DNA of 64,000 nt from Alkalihalobacterium sp048323755 (GTDB taxonomy: Bacteria > Bacillota > Bacilli > Bacillales > Bacillaceae_F): contig NZ_JBLWFS010000006.1 in NCBI RefSeq assembly GCF_048323755.1, positions 124,001-188,000 of the forward strand, read 5' to 3'. The notes under the pieces were generated by a model. The model ran no database searches and was not told the origin of the DNA. It was given only the letters and a program-made list of their open reading frames with translations. The translations under genes and the position numbers were made by a program. Position 1 is the first letter of the stretch. Each line of letters opens with the position of its first letter. Of the stretch, positions 1 through 8,057 are shown piece by piece.

Positions 1-320
1 TCCCTATCACTTTCAACGACATGTTTTAGCATCGCCATCTTGTTATCCCAAAACTGCTCGTAAAAAGATAACCATTCCTTTAACTCTAGTAATGCATCAG
101 CATGTAATTTATAACGAGATTCTCTTCCTCTTTTTGAAACACTCACAAGATTGGCTTCCGATAGTACACGTAAATGTTTAGAAACAGCTGTCCGACTGAC
201 TGGAAAGTGTTTACTAATCATAGTAACAGGCATTTCTCCATCTGCTAGCAACCGTAGCATTTTTCGCCTGGATGGATCAGCAATCGCTTGAAACACATCA
301 TGTTTTTGTTCTAGCGCCAT
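1..320 (-). CDS. ArsR-family transcriptional regulator (3' end off the window)
   Basis: Winged-helix ArsR-type repressor. The translated N-terminus runs from 'MALEQKHDVFQAIADPSRR' through a helix-turn-helix with 'SRTAVSKHLRVL', the usual DNA-recognition helix of the family, and then a beta-wing. The ATG overlaps the TAA stop of the upstream SRPBCC gene (TAATG) behind a GGAAGGG ribosome site, so the two are translationally coupled. ArsR/SRPBCC pairs are a common Bacillus arrangement, usually with the regulator first; here it is second. No metal-binding cysteine cluster is visible in the part present. The stop codon lies beyond position 1, so the full length is unknown. Confidence 0.85.
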   Translation of the reverse strand, partial: MALEQKHDVFQAIADPSRRKMLRLLADGEMPVTMISKHFPVSRTAVSKHLRVLSEANLVSVSKRGRESRYKLHADALLELKEWLSFYEQFWDNKMAMLKHVVESDR

Positions 321-745
321 TACCCTTCCACTACTTTACGTAATGCTTCATGTACAATTGATTCCCAACCATTGTTCATGCGGTCGCTGATATCAGCATT
401 CGTCTGATCTGGGCCTGGGCCAGGGACGATTTCATCTGGTCCACCCCATCCGGAATGGATTAGCGTAAATTCCGTTTGATCTCCTAAATCTTTAAGTTCA
501 AAAGATACTTTCCACCCAAATTCACCCCATGAAAACATTAATCGGTTCGGCGGATTTAATTCTATTACTTTACAAGGCGTCGGACCAAACGGTGACTGTA
601 TCGTGAATTCATAGCCTAACTCTTGTTTAAAATCATTCGGCATAAACCATGAGTCAATGCCATCAGATGTTGCAACCGCATTCCAAACTTTTTCTATCTT
701 TGCATTAAAAACAGCCTGTTTACGAATATCTAAAGTAGATGTCAT
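320..745 (-). CDS. SRPBCC (AHSA1-type) domain protein
   Basis: 141-residue single-domain protein of the START/Bet v1-like fold, Aha1-C-terminus-like (AHSA1) branch. The N-terminal 'FNAKIEKVWNAVATSDGIDSW' and the central 'PPNRLMFSWGE' are typical of this branch, which binds hydrophobic ligands; the ligand here is unknown. I chose the ATG at 745 because it follows GGAGG at good spacing; an upstream in-frame start has no ribosome site. It overlaps the ArsR gene downstream by one base and probably shares its transcript, so the regulator most likely autoregulates this two-gene unit. Confidence 0.85.
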   Translation of the reverse strand: MTSTLDIRKQAVFNAKIEKVWNAVATSDGIDSWFMPNDFKQELGYEFTIQSPFGPTPCKVIELNPPNRLMFSWGEFGWKVSFELKDLGDQTEFTLIHSGWGGPDEIVPGPGPDQTNADISDRMNNGWESIVHEALRKVVEG

Positions 746-1048
746 TTTTATTCCTCCAGTATGTAAATGTGTAACCAATAGGTTTCGTTTACAGTTTACG
801 ACACCTTATGGTTTCATGTCAAATACTCGTTTGTTACTATTTTGTTTCATAGGGCTATATGTATGTAGAAATTTAATTAATTTGAAATTCGATGAAACAG
901 TTTCTTTTGGACAAAAATCGGATAATAAAACTTTAAATTTGCCTAATAATTACTCAACGGACAAAAAAGCGTTACTCTCTCAACCGTTCCTTCATGAAAA
1001 TATATCTTCATCAGCTCTATTTCCTATGTTTCTGACTAGTTTCATAGC

Positions 1049-1447
1049 TTAATAACGTCTAGATAAAATAACAAATGATAAAAATACAGTGACAATCGTT
1101 AACATTGCTAAAATGGAGATCGTCTGGTACCCATCAAAAGCGATTACTTCCAATTGAAAGAGCCCCATCCCAATAATCATGTATCCAAGGATAAAAAAAT
1201 AGCTAAAAAACATCCCCCGTTCACGAATTCGTTTCGAACGCTCATCATTATCTTTAAATTGAGGAAATAAATAGGCAATACAAAACGACATGACACACAT
1301 TGCAAAGATTAATAGTTCATGTCCAGCAGGGAACAGACCGGTATAAATTGTGGCCGATCCAAATAGAAGAGTATAAACGAAAAACATACATCCAAAGAAA
1401 AAATATAACTTTCTTGATCCTTTCGTAAAGCTTTTTGTGATCATCAT
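1049..1447 (-). CDS. Four-helix membrane protein paired with an XRE regulator
   Basis: 132-residue integral membrane protein with four hydrophobic stretches (about residues 15-36, 45-62, 80-98, 108-128) and a charged loop (KDNDERSKRIRERG) between helices 2 and 3. It overlaps the stop of the upstream XRE regulator by four bases (ATGA), which is the usual layout of small regulator/membrane-protein pairs in Firmicutes where a short HTH protein controls an adjacent DUF2178-like membrane protein. I do not recognise a specific family with certainty. The start ATG is preceded by GGAGGG. Function unknown; envelope or transport regulation is only a guess. Confidence 0.75.
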   Translation of the reverse strand: MMITKSFTKGSRKLYFFFGCMFFVYTLLFGSATIYTGLFPAGHELLIFAMCVMSFCIAYLFPQFKDNDERSKRIRERGMFFSYFFILGYMIIGMGLFQLEVIAFDGYQTISILAMLTIVTVFLSFVILSRRY

Positions 1448-1662
1448 TCTTTCATCCCTCCCATATCCTCTTCATCAAGTAAAAAAACGTCCTCTACAAT
1501 CGTGTCAAAGCAACGAGCAATGTGTATGGCTAGAGGTAAAGACGGATTGTAACGTCCGCGCTCAATCGAAATAACCGTCTGTCTGGAAACCCCTAGCATT
1601 GTCGCCATTTTTTCTTGTGAAATTCCCTTTTCCTGCCTTAATTCCTTCATCCGATTTTTCAT
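1444..1662 (-). CDS. XRE-family (Cro/C1-type) transcriptional regulator
   Basis: 72-residue protein consisting of one helix-turn-helix of the Cro/C1 type: 'LRQEKGISQEKMATMLGVSRQ' (about residues 8-28) and 'TVISIERGRYNPSLPLAIHIA'. It belongs to the short YozG/YvaO-like class that sits directly upstream of a membrane protein gene, with which it overlaps here. The promoter region holds a perfect GTAAAG-N4-CTTTAC palindrome between the -35 and -10 boxes, which strongly suggests autorepression. No ligand domain is present. Confidence 0.9.
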   Translation of the reverse strand: MKNRMKELRQEKGISQEKMATMLGVSRQTVISIERGRYNPSLPLAIHIARCFDTIVEDVFLLDEEDMGGMKE

Positions 1663-1691
1663 AGCCCACCGACCCTCTCTTTACACCACCC

Positions 1692-1735
1692 ACTATAATG
1701 TAAAGGACACTTTACTGTCAAGGTCCCTTTACAAT
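1692..1735 (-). promoter_or_regulatory. Promoter with palindromic operator for the XRE operon
   Basis: On the minus strand TTGACA (1721-1716) and TATAGT (1697-1692) lie 18 bases apart. The spacer is filled by the perfect inverted repeat GTAAAG-N4-CTTTAC (1700-1715). A further half site TGTAAAG lies just upstream of the -35 box (1732-1726). A dimeric repressor bound here would block RNA polymerase; the downstream XRE gene is the natural candidate. Confidence 0.7.
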
Positions 1736-1751
1736 CCAATTCCCATTTTTC

Positions 1752-1791
1752 TAAAGAAACCCCTATCACACTTTTTGTAGTGTAATAGGGG
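1752..1791 (-). terminator. Intrinsic terminator of the GntR/ABC operon
   Basis: Arms CCCCTATTACAC and GTGTGATAGGGG (12 pairs with one mismatch) around an A-rich loop, followed on the minus strand by TTTCTTT. It lies about 40 bases after the permease stop. Confidence 0.75.
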
Positions 1792-1832
1792 TCGGCAGTC
1801 TTTTAATTATTCCTTCTACTCTCTTTTTTTCT

Positions 1833-2537
1833 CTACCGCATATCTCCTGCTGTGGTTGAAGCCTCCCTTAAAAGCAGCCAATTGGGCAGGATTACGACTA
1901 GAGAAAGTAAAATAATAGAAACGTAGTTTATGTCTAATCCAGCATTATAAGTTCCTACAAAAAGATCGATTAGTACACCTCGAGTAGAAGGTAATATCAA
2001 CAGCAGAGCAAGGAATAACAATCCACTATATCCACCGACTAAACCGAGACGATAAAAGATCGAACTCATCATAAAGCCAAGTTGCAGTAGGAGAAAACAG
2101 AAAATGACATTAACCCAAAGCTCGTTATACCAAGTAGCCGCTATAGTTGTTCCTTCTAGCACGACAAAATAAGTAAAGTTATCTACATTTGTTAAGTTAT
2201 TGGCAACCATAACGAGTTGGTTAACAAATACTGCAATCACTGACATAAACACGGCTAAGATCAAGTTAAAAATGACTGCAGACATTATATATTGATTTCT
2301 TGTTGAACCGAGCTTAATTAAAAAAGGAAACGTATCTTTCGTCATTAAAAACCCATTAATCGCACAATAGAAGTAAATAGCTAAACTCATTGAAAAAACG
2401 ACAGTAGTCGCTGGATTTAATGCACTAATCGTAAAGAAAATACCCGTCGACAACAATAAAATCGCCCAAAAGATTGAAACACTATATCTGTGGTCATAAA
2501 AAAAATATAATAAATGTCCTTTCAAATCCTTAAACAT
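1833..2537 (-). CDS. ABC-2 type transporter permease
   Basis: 234-residue membrane protein with six predicted helices (about residues 19-36, 44-61, 79-105, 137-160, 166-186, 203-222). It overlaps the 3' end of the ATPase gene by eight bases and is therefore translationally coupled to it. Together with the ATPase (2530-3405) and a YtrA-type GntR regulator it forms an exporter resembling the B. subtilis YtrABC-type cell-envelope/antibiotic-responsive system. The substrate cannot be read from sequence. Confidence 0.85.
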   Translation of the reverse strand: MFKDLKGHLLYFFYDHRYSVSIFWAILLLSTGIFFTISALNPATTVVFSMSLAIYFYCAINGFLMTKDTFPFLIKLGSTRNQYIMSAVIFNLILAVFMSVIAVFVNQLVMVANNLTNVDNFTYFVVLEGTTIAATWYNELWVNVIFCFLLLQLGFMMSSIFYRLGLVGGYSGLLFLALLLILPSTRGVLIDLFVGTYNAGLDINYVSIILLSLVVILPNWLLLREASTTAGDMR

Positions 2538-3405
2538 GTACTTTTCCTCCTTTTTCCTCGGTTAGATATACCATTAGCTGTTGAACATTGCATCGTTCTA
2601 CATTTAATCCTAGTTGTATCGCTTCTTCGTGGTTATACTTTTCACTAAATAAAAGAGCCGTTTTCATGCCGACGATCTCTGCTTCGTGAATGACATTTTT
2701 ACCAGCTGTAAATCGATCTACTACTTCCTTATTCCCGCTAACCTGTAAACTCAATTCCAATAACTGATCTGTTTCTTTTTGTAATAACAGTTTTCCGTTT
2801 TGTAAAATAACGACTTCTTCAAACAAATTACTGACTTCATCTATGAGGTGAGTCGATAAAATAATTGTTCTTGGATACGCCTCATATTCCTCTAAAAGTA
2901 AGTCATAAAATCGATACCGTGCCGAAGCATCTAAACCGATGTATGGTTCATCAAAAATTGTAATTTTTGCTCGGCTGGCTAAGCCGATTGTAATTCCTAC
3001 CGAAGACTCCATCCCTTTGGAAAGACCTTTTGTTTTTAAATTTGGATCTAAATCAAATTCACCTAACAAGTAATCTGCCGTTTTTTGACACCAATTAGGG
3101 TAAAAGAGTGACGCAAGCTTCAGAACATCCTTTATTCTCAGTTTCTTTTTGAAGTTTCCATTTTCATTAACTAAACAAATATGTTTTAATACTTCACGAT
3201 TATTGAAAGGCTTCTCACCGTTCAATTCAATGGCGCCATCGGTCGGAAGCGTATGACCTGCAAGAATTTGCATTAACGTCGTTTTTCCAGCCCCGTTTCT
3301 ACCTAACAAACCGTAAATTTTATCTTCTTCAAACGTCACCGACAATTGATCTAACGCTTTATTCGGTCCAAAGCTTTTCGTTAAACCTTTTACTTCAATG
3401 TTCAT
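2530..3405 (-). CDS. ABC transporter ATP-binding protein (YtrB-like)
   Basis: 291-residue ABC ATPase. Walker A GRNGAGKT at residues 35-42; the signature is degenerate (LSKGM rather than LSGGQ); Walker B 'ITIFDEPYIGLD' follows, then the switch histidine in 'ILSTHLIDEV'. A C-terminal extension of about 80 residues has no recognised motif. The gene starts inside the regulator's stop (ATGA overlap) and runs into the permease, so all three are one operon. Function by family: powers an ABC-2 exporter; substrate unknown. Confidence 0.9.
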   Translation of the reverse strand: MNIEVKGLTKSFGPNKALDQLSVTFEEDKIYGLLGRNGAGKTTLMQILAGHTLPTDGAIELNGEKPFNNREVLKHICLVNENGNFKKKLRIKDVLKLASLFYPNWCQKTADYLLGEFDLDPNLKTKGLSKGMESSVGITIGLASRAKITIFDEPYIGLDASARYRFYDLLLEEYEAYPRTIILSTHLIDEVSNLFEEVVILQNGKLLLQKETDQLLELSLQVSGNKEVVDRFTAGKNVIHEAEIVGMKTALLFSEKYNHEEAIQLGLNVERCNVQQLMVYLTEEKGGKVHV

Positions 3406-3770
3406 TGCGCTTCCCCTCTTTCTAATAAGTCTTTTAATTCACTTACGGTAATTCCTAATTTATCCGCTTCGTTTTTTAGTGGAACAATATAGTCTTTATA
3501 AAAATCTTGCTTTCTTTTTCCTAAAATGATCTGTCTCGCTCCTTCTGCTACGAACATTCCGATCCCTCTCTTTTTATAAACGATTTCTTGATCCACTAAC
3601 TGATTAATTCCTTTTGCTGCTGTCGCCGGATTGATTTGATAAAATTTCGCAAATTCGTTTGTAGATGGAACGCGATCCCCCTCTTTAATCGTTCCGTCCA
3701 GGATGCTAGACTCAATTTTTTCCGCGATTTGTTGATATATTGGCTTATCTTCTTTTAAGTTTGACTCCAT
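3402..3770 (-). CDS. GntR-family regulator, YtrA subfamily
   Basis: 122-residue regulator with an N-terminal winged helix ('KPIYQQIAEKIESSILDGTI', then 'GDRVPSTNEFAKFYQINPATAAKGINQL') and only a short helical tail, as in the YtrA subfamily that represses adjacent ABC transporter operons. I chose ATG 3770, spaced by CAT from GGTGGG; an in-frame GTG at 3782 is possible but has no clear ribosome site. A 24-bp inverted repeat overlapping its promoter is the likely operator (3789-3812). Confidence 0.88.
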   Translation of the reverse strand: MESNLKEDKPIYQQIAEKIESSILDGTIKEGDRVPSTNEFAKFYQINPATAAKGINQLVDQEIVYKKRGIGMFVAEGARQIILGKRKQDFYKDYIVPLKNEADKLGITVSELKDLLERGEAQ

Positions 3771-3788
3771 ATGCCCACCCACTCACTT

Positions 3789-3838
3789 GGTTAGTTACTT
3801 ATGTAATTAACCATATAACCAATAAGGGTCGTTGTCAA
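3789..3838 (-). promoter_or_regulatory. GntR operon promoter and operator
   Basis: Minus-strand TTGACA (3838-3833), 17-base spacer, TATGGT (3815-3810). The inverted repeat GGTTAgTTAC-tTAT-GTAAtTAACC occupies 3789-3812, overlapping the -10 region and start site. This is the geometry expected for repression by the downstream YtrA-type regulator. Confidence 0.7.
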
Positions 3839-4006
3839 TAGTTGTAAATAAACTAGGCAAAGTTTTTCTGCTTCACCCAAGCTAACCCGATTAGTTGTTT
3901 AATTGTCTGCGTATCATTAAGAAAGAGACATAAAACATCTATAAAACAAAAAAACAACAGCACAATAACTGTACTGTCGTTCATTATTATCAGCATGCAA
4001 CCTCGG

Positions 4007-4237
4007 TTACTTAGCTTTTTTCAATATCTGTTTATTTAATTTCGCATATAGTTCATCGTCTGTATCACATGTAATGATTTTCTTTCCGTCAATCAAACTA
4101 AAAGGACAACGTTTACATGTTTTGCATTCACCAATGCAGCCTTTTCGTTTTACGGTGATGTCTGGATACTTTTCTTTTATATGTTTAAACAATTTTTTAG
4201 ATACGTCATTCTCTTTACAAAAGTAGATCTTCTTCAT
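4007..4237 (-). CDS. DUF1450-like cysteine-rich small protein, iron-regulated
   Basis: 76-residue protein with four clustered cysteines (CIGECKTCKRC) plus an N-terminal 'YFCKEN' and a late 'TCDTDDEL'. The order Cys-rich core, hydrophobic strand ending in an acidic helix matches DUF1450/YuzB-type thioredoxin-like proteins, which may bind an iron-sulfur cluster. A near-perfect Fur box lies 31 bases upstream of the start, so expression should rise in iron limitation. Start ATG 4237 follows AAGGTGG; a GTG four codons earlier overlaps that ribosome site and is less likely. Confidence 0.75.
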   Translation of the reverse strand: MKKIYFCKENDVSKKLFKHIKEKYPDITVKRKGCIGECKTCKRCPFSLIDGKKIITCDTDDELYAKLNKQILKKAK

Positions 4238-4267
4238 ATGTACGTCCACCTTTAGAAGTAACTAGTT

Positions 4268-4286
4268 GATAATTATAATCATTATC
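4268..4286. promoter_or_regulatory. Fur box
   Basis: GATAATTATAATCATTATC matches the 19-bp Fur consensus at 18 of 19 positions. It lies directly upstream of the cysteine-rich gene on the minus strand. Confidence 0.85.
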
Positions 4287-4348
4287 ACTATCTACATCAT
4301 ATCAAACGTGGTTACATCCGTCAGCTTATTTTTATCAGATTTCAGGTT

Positions 4349-4807
4349 TTATTTTTCTACAATTCTTTTTAAATTTGTGATGGATAACCTTTCATTTACC
4401 TTTACTTCATTTAACACTTGAAATCCATTTCTTTTATAAAAATTGATTGCAGGAGTATTCCCCGTTCCAGTAGAAACGATCCACTCACGTATTGCAGACT
4501 CACACTCTTCAAGGTAGGTTAATAATACTTGTGCAATGCCTTTTTTGAAATGAAGAGGATGAACCATTAACCGATGAATATCTAGTAAATCTGCAGACGT
4601 TTTGTAAGCCATCGCCCCGACTACTTTTTCCTCTATAACATATCCTAAAAAGAGTTCTCCGCATTGTTGGAGGTCTTGAACAGATTCTTTTAAAGGCGGG
4701 AGATCCAAATAACCAATGATATTAGCTTCTACTTTATAAGCTTTTTTCTGCAAGTCGTAAATCTCAGCAGCCATACTGGGTTCTGTAATATCTAACTTTA
4801 TGATCAT
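4349..4807 (-). CDS. GNAT-family N-acetyltransferase
   Basis: 152-residue acetyltransferase. The acetyl-CoA loop region is seen in 'HRLMVHPLHFKKGIAQVLLTYLE' (motif A, R/Q-x-x-G-x-G/A variant KKGIAQ) followed by 'STGTGNTPAINFYKRNGF' (motif B). Start ATG 4807 follows GGGTGAG; an upstream in-frame ATG lacks a ribosome site. Monocistronic on the minus strand, divergent from the PadR-chrA operon. Acceptor substrate not predictable. Confidence 0.85.
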   Translation of the reverse strand: MIIKLDITEPSMAAEIYDLQKKAYKVEANIIGYLDLPPLKESVQDLQQCGELFLGYVIEEKVVGAMAYKTSADLLDIHRLMVHPLHFKKGIAQVLLTYLEECESAIREWIVSTGTGNTPAINFYKRNGFQVLNEVKVNERLSITNLKRIVEK

Positions 4808-4925
4808 GTACACGTTCTCACCCTGTTCAAATGAATTATTTGTAAAAAACATATTAAGAATGTAAATTTACTATGTTTTATTTGCGTAGTCTGTTGTTTC
4901 TCATTTTTTATTTTGTTATTTTTAT

Positions 4926-4944
4926 AATATCGGTTTTCGATATT
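4926..4944. promoter_or_regulatory. Inverted repeat, probable PadR operator
   Basis: AATATCG-N5-CGATATT, a perfect 7-bp dyad, 29 bases upstream of the padR-like start. Position and symmetry fit an autoregulatory site of the PadR regulator of the chrA operon. Confidence 0.6.
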
Positions 4945-4972
4945 GGCAAACAATACTGAAAGGAGCTTACGA

Positions 4973-5281
4973 TTGGAGGATAAAGTTTTACGAAAGTTAT
5001 TTCTAGGGTTTATTCAGATACATATTTTACATCATGCCAAAGAGCATCCTATTTTTGGTTTGTGGATGTTAGAAGAGCTAAAAGAACACGGTTATAACAT
5101 AAGTGCAGGTACATTATACCCCATCCTTCACAGCATGGAAAAGGACGGTCTCTTACACAAAGAGGATCAAAATGTTGAAGGAAAAATCCGAAAGTATTAC
5201 TCAACGACTGAAAAAGGTGAAGCCTTACTCGTTGAAGCAAGAAACAAAGCCTATGAGCTTTTTAAAGAAATTAGAGATTAA
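4973..5281 (+). CDS. PadR-family regulator of the chrA operon
   Basis: 102-residue PadR-type winged-helix regulator: 'FGLWMLEELKEHGYNISAGTLYPILHSMEKDGLL' is the recognition helix and the start of the wing of this family, followed by 'RKYYSTTEKGEALL' and a short dimerisation helix. The start is taken as TTG 4973, seven bases after AAAGGAG; an earlier in-frame TTG has no ribosome site. Fifteen bases separate it from the chromate transporter gene, so they form an operon, and it is the likely repressor that responds to the exported anion or related stress. Confidence 0.88.
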   Translation: MEDKVLRKLFLGFIQIHILHHAKEHPIFGLWMLEELKEHGYNISAGTLYPILHSMEKDGLLHKEDQNVEGKIRKYYSTTEKGEALLVEARNKAYELFKEIRD

Positions 5282-5296
5282 CTAGAGGTGAAAAAG

Positions 5297-6490
5297 ATGT
5301 CCGATCAAAAGGAAAACAAATTTAAAACGCTGTTAGAAGTGTTACTCGTATCGACTCGACTAGGTTTCACTTCATTCGGTGGACCAATTGCTCATTTGGG
5401 CTATTTTCACGAAGAGTACGTTCGAAGAAGAAAATGGATGGACGAAAAAAGCTATGCTGACCTTGTAGCTTTATGTCAGTTTCTACCTGGTCCAGCAAGC
5501 AGCCAGGTAGGTATCGGAATCGGTGTTATGCGCGCTGGTTTGCTAGGAGGAATATTAGCTTTTCTTGGCTTTACCCTCCCTTCCGTTATCGCACTCATAG
5601 TATTTGCCGTTCTTCTCAATCAGTTAGGGTTTGCTGACTACGGATGGATTCACGGGTTAAAAATCGTTGCGGTTGTCGTAGTAGCGCATGCTATTCTTGG
5701 TATGGCAAAGAACTTAACTCCTGACCTGCAACGACGAACGATTGCCTTATTTGCAATTGTTCTCACCCTACTCTGGCAAACGGCATTTACTCAAGTTGGA
5801 ATTATTATTTTAGCAGGATTTGTCGGTTATTTACTATACAAACAGCAAACCATTGATGATGCTTCATCGAGTTCAAAGTTTCCGATTTCTCGTCGCTTTG
5901 CTTACGGATGTTTAACGCTTTTATTTGGGTTACTCATACTTCTTCCAATTCTAAGAGAAGCTACTGCGATCAATTGGATTGCAATGTTTGATAGTTTTTA
6001 CCGCTCTGGAGCACTTGTATTTGGTGGTGGCCATGTCGTCTTACCATTACTAGAACGTGAATTTGTACCAACAGGGTGGTTAACAGAAGAACAATTTTTA
6101 GCCGGTTATGGTGCAGCCCAAGCCGTACCAGGACCTTTATTTACATTCGCAGCTTACATCGGAGCTGTCATTAACGGGTGGCAAGGCGGATTGTTAGCAA
6201 CCGTTGCCATCTTTTTACCTGCATTCCTACTGATTTTAGGAACACTGCCATTTTGGGACACATTACGTCGCAACCCTAAAATCAAAGGAGCATTAATGGG
6301 TGTTAATGCTGCAGTTGTCGGCATTTTAATCGCAGCCCTTTACCATCCGATCTGGACTAGCTCGATTTTATCTGCAGTTGATTTTGCATTTGCTGCGGTC
6401 CTATTCAGCATGTTAGTGTTCTGGAAACTGCCTCCTTGGGTCATTGTATTGACTGGAGCGTTCGGCGGGTTCCTGTTATCTTTACTATAG
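5297..6490 (+). CDS. chrA: Chromate transporter, two-domain CHR family
   Basis: 397-residue inner-membrane protein made of two homologous halves of the CHR (chromate ion transporter) family. Half 1 carries 'GFTSFGGPIAHLGYFHEEYV' and 'CQFLPGPASSQVGIGIG'; half 2 carries 'GALVFGGGHVVLPLLEREFV' and 'AQAVPGPLFTFAAYIGA'. These paired FGG/GGG and PGP motifs are diagnostic. Family members export chromate and confer resistance; some may handle sulfate-like anions. Start ATG 5297 follows AGAGGTG. It is in an operon with the PadR regulator and is closed by a strong terminator. Confidence 0.92.
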   Translation: MSDQKENKFKTLLEVLLVSTRLGFTSFGGPIAHLGYFHEEYVRRRKWMDEKSYADLVALCQFLPGPASSQVGIGIGVMRAGLLGGILAFLGFTLPSVIALIVFAVLLNQLGFADYGWIHGLKIVAVVVVAHAILGMAKNLTPDLQRRTIALFAIVLTLLWQTAFTQVGIIILAGFVGYLLYKQQTIDDASSSSKFPISRRFAYGCLTLLFGLLILLPILREATAINWIAMFDSFYRSGALVFGGGHVVLPLLEREFVPTGWLTEEQFLAGYGAAQAVPGPLFTFAAYIGAVINGWQGGLLATVAIFLPAFLLILGTLPFWDTLRRNPKIKGALMGVNAAVVGILIAALYHPIWTSSILSAVDFAFAAVLFSMLVFWKLPPWVIVLTGAFGGFLLSLL

Positions 6491-6493
6491 TAC

Positions 6494-6535
6494 AAAAAGG
6501 AGTAAGGCTATTCGGATTAGCCTCACTCCTTTTTA
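6494..6535. terminator. Bidirectional terminator between chrA and the antiporter gene
   Basis: AAAAAGGAGT..GGCTA / TAGCC..ACTCCTTTTT hairpin with U-tracts on both strands, between convergent genes. Confidence 0.85.
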
Positions 6536-6545
6536 AATTTATTTA

Positions 6546-8030
6546 TTAATCTGTTGTTTCTTCAACTTTTAAGTTCAACAGTTTTGTTAATGCTGGTTTA
6601 CTTTCCCTTGACGTTAGTATATAAAGAATGTCCCCTGATCTAATTTTAGTTCGTCCACGCGGGGTAATTAACTCTGCATCACGTATTACCGCATTAATTA
6701 GAACCTTCTTTGGAAACTCAATCTCCATCACTCTTTTACCGTTAATGATATGGTTTTCATTTACTTGAAATTCAATAATTTCTGCATTCGCTTTTCCAAT
6801 CGAAACAAGCTCTAAAGAATGAGGAGAGCTAGCTTTTGGTGGCCCTGTTAACTTTAATTTTTCTGCCATGTAGGAAATCGAAGACCCTTGCACAAGTGCA
6901 GATGTTAATACGACTGCAAAGACAACATTGAAAAACATTTGACTGTTTTCTAATCCCGCAATCATCGGGAATGTTGCTAGAACGATTGGGACTGCTCCCC
7001 GTAAACCTGCCCACGATAAGAAGATTTTTTCTCTCCAACTATATTTCATTCCAATCGTGGAGATGAATACAGCTACTGGCCTTGCTACTACAATTAAAAT
7101 AACAGATATCAACAATCCCTTTAGTAAAATGAAGTCATTAAAAAGTTGACTAGGAAAAATGAGTAAACCTAAAATAACAAACATCAAGATCTGCATCATC
7201 CATGCAAACCCTTCATTAAACCGGAAAATCGACTGTCGATACGTTATTTCTGAGTTTCCAATTACAAGGGCTGCAACATAAACAGCTAAAAGACCACTAG
7301 CGCCGATAAGTGCCGTTACACTGTAAGTCAATAAAGCAAAGGCTAAAGCAAAGACAGGATACAACCCACTTGAATCTAAGTTGATTCGATTAATTGCATA
7401 AGTGGCAAGCCGGCCAAAACCTAAACCAATGAGAAAACCTATCCCCATTTGCCATAAGAATAATCCTCCTAATAGTAAATAGTTGGGTTCGTCTGCAAGT
7501 ATGAGTTGAATAAAGGAAAGGGTTAAGAATACCGCCATTGGATCATTCGTTCCAGACTCTGCTTCTAATGTTGCTCCCATTCTCGCTTTGATATTCTGAC
7601 CTTTTAGAACAGCAAATACAGCTGCAGCATCAGTAGAGCCAACAATGGCGCCGAATAACAAAGCTTCTAGCCACGATACATCAAGAACGAGTTTTGCTGC
7701 ACCTGCAACCACAACTGTAGTAATAATAACACCTAATGTGGCTAAAGATAACGAAGGGATTGCAACCCGTTTAACAGTTGGCCACTTTGTCTGTAACCCA
7801 CCTTCAAACAAAATAATCACTAATGCTAATATACCAATCAGTTGTGCGAGCTTAGCATTATCAAAGTAAATTAATCCTAGGCCATCACTGCCTGCAATCA
7901 TTCCGACTAATATGAAAAGGACAAGAGCTGGTACACCAATTCTTGTTGAAAATTTTGTCGTTAGTACCCCAATAATGAGTAAAAGGGACCCGAGCAAAAT
8001 GAAGTAATCTAGATTAAAAGTACCTCCCAT
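6546..8030 (-). CDS. CPA1-type K+/H+ (or Na+/H+) antiporter with RCK_C domain
   Basis: 494-residue monovalent cation/proton antiporter of the NhaP/KefB-like CPA1 branch with about 12-13 helices up to residue 395. The ion-binding region shows GSTDAAA (131-137) and ESGTNDP (158-164), where the ND pair is the family's transport site. A soluble C-terminal segment (about 415-490, 'PRGRTKIRSGDILYIL') is a TrkA-C/RCK_C domain, as in NhaP2/CvrA-type potassium/proton antiporters, suggesting K+ efflux gated by ligand or pH. This suits pH and salt homeostasis in an alkaliphile. Ion preference is inference. Confidence 0.9.
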   Translation of the reverse strand: MGGTFNLDYFILLGSLLLIIGVLTTKFSTRIGVPALVLFILVGMIAGSDGLGLIYFDNAKLAQLIGILALVIILFEGGLQTKWPTVKRVAIPSLSLATLGVIITTVVVAGAAKLVLDVSWLEALLFGAIVGSTDAAAVFAVLKGQNIKARMGATLEAESGTNDPMAVFLTLSFIQLILADEPNYLLLGGLFLWQMGIGFLIGLGFGRLATYAINRINLDSSGLYPVFALAFALLTYSVTALIGASGLLAVYVAALVIGNSEITYRQSIFRFNEGFAWMMQILMFVILGLLIFPSQLFNDFILLKGLLISVILIVVARPVAVFISTIGMKYSWREKIFLSWAGLRGAVPIVLATFPMIAGLENSQMFFNVVFAVVLTSALVQGSSISYMAEKLKLTGPPKASSPHSLELVSIGKANAEIIEFQVNENHIINGKRVMEIEFPKKVLINAVIRDAELITPRGRTKIRSGDILYILTSRESKPALTKLLNLKVEETTD

Positions 8031-8057
8031 TACTTGATTTTTCTCCTCTCTATCTAT

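Noticed and set aside
657..1052. 131-codon open frame on the plus strand
   Set aside because: It overlaps the SRPBCC gene on the other strand, has no ribosome site, and its product has no family features.
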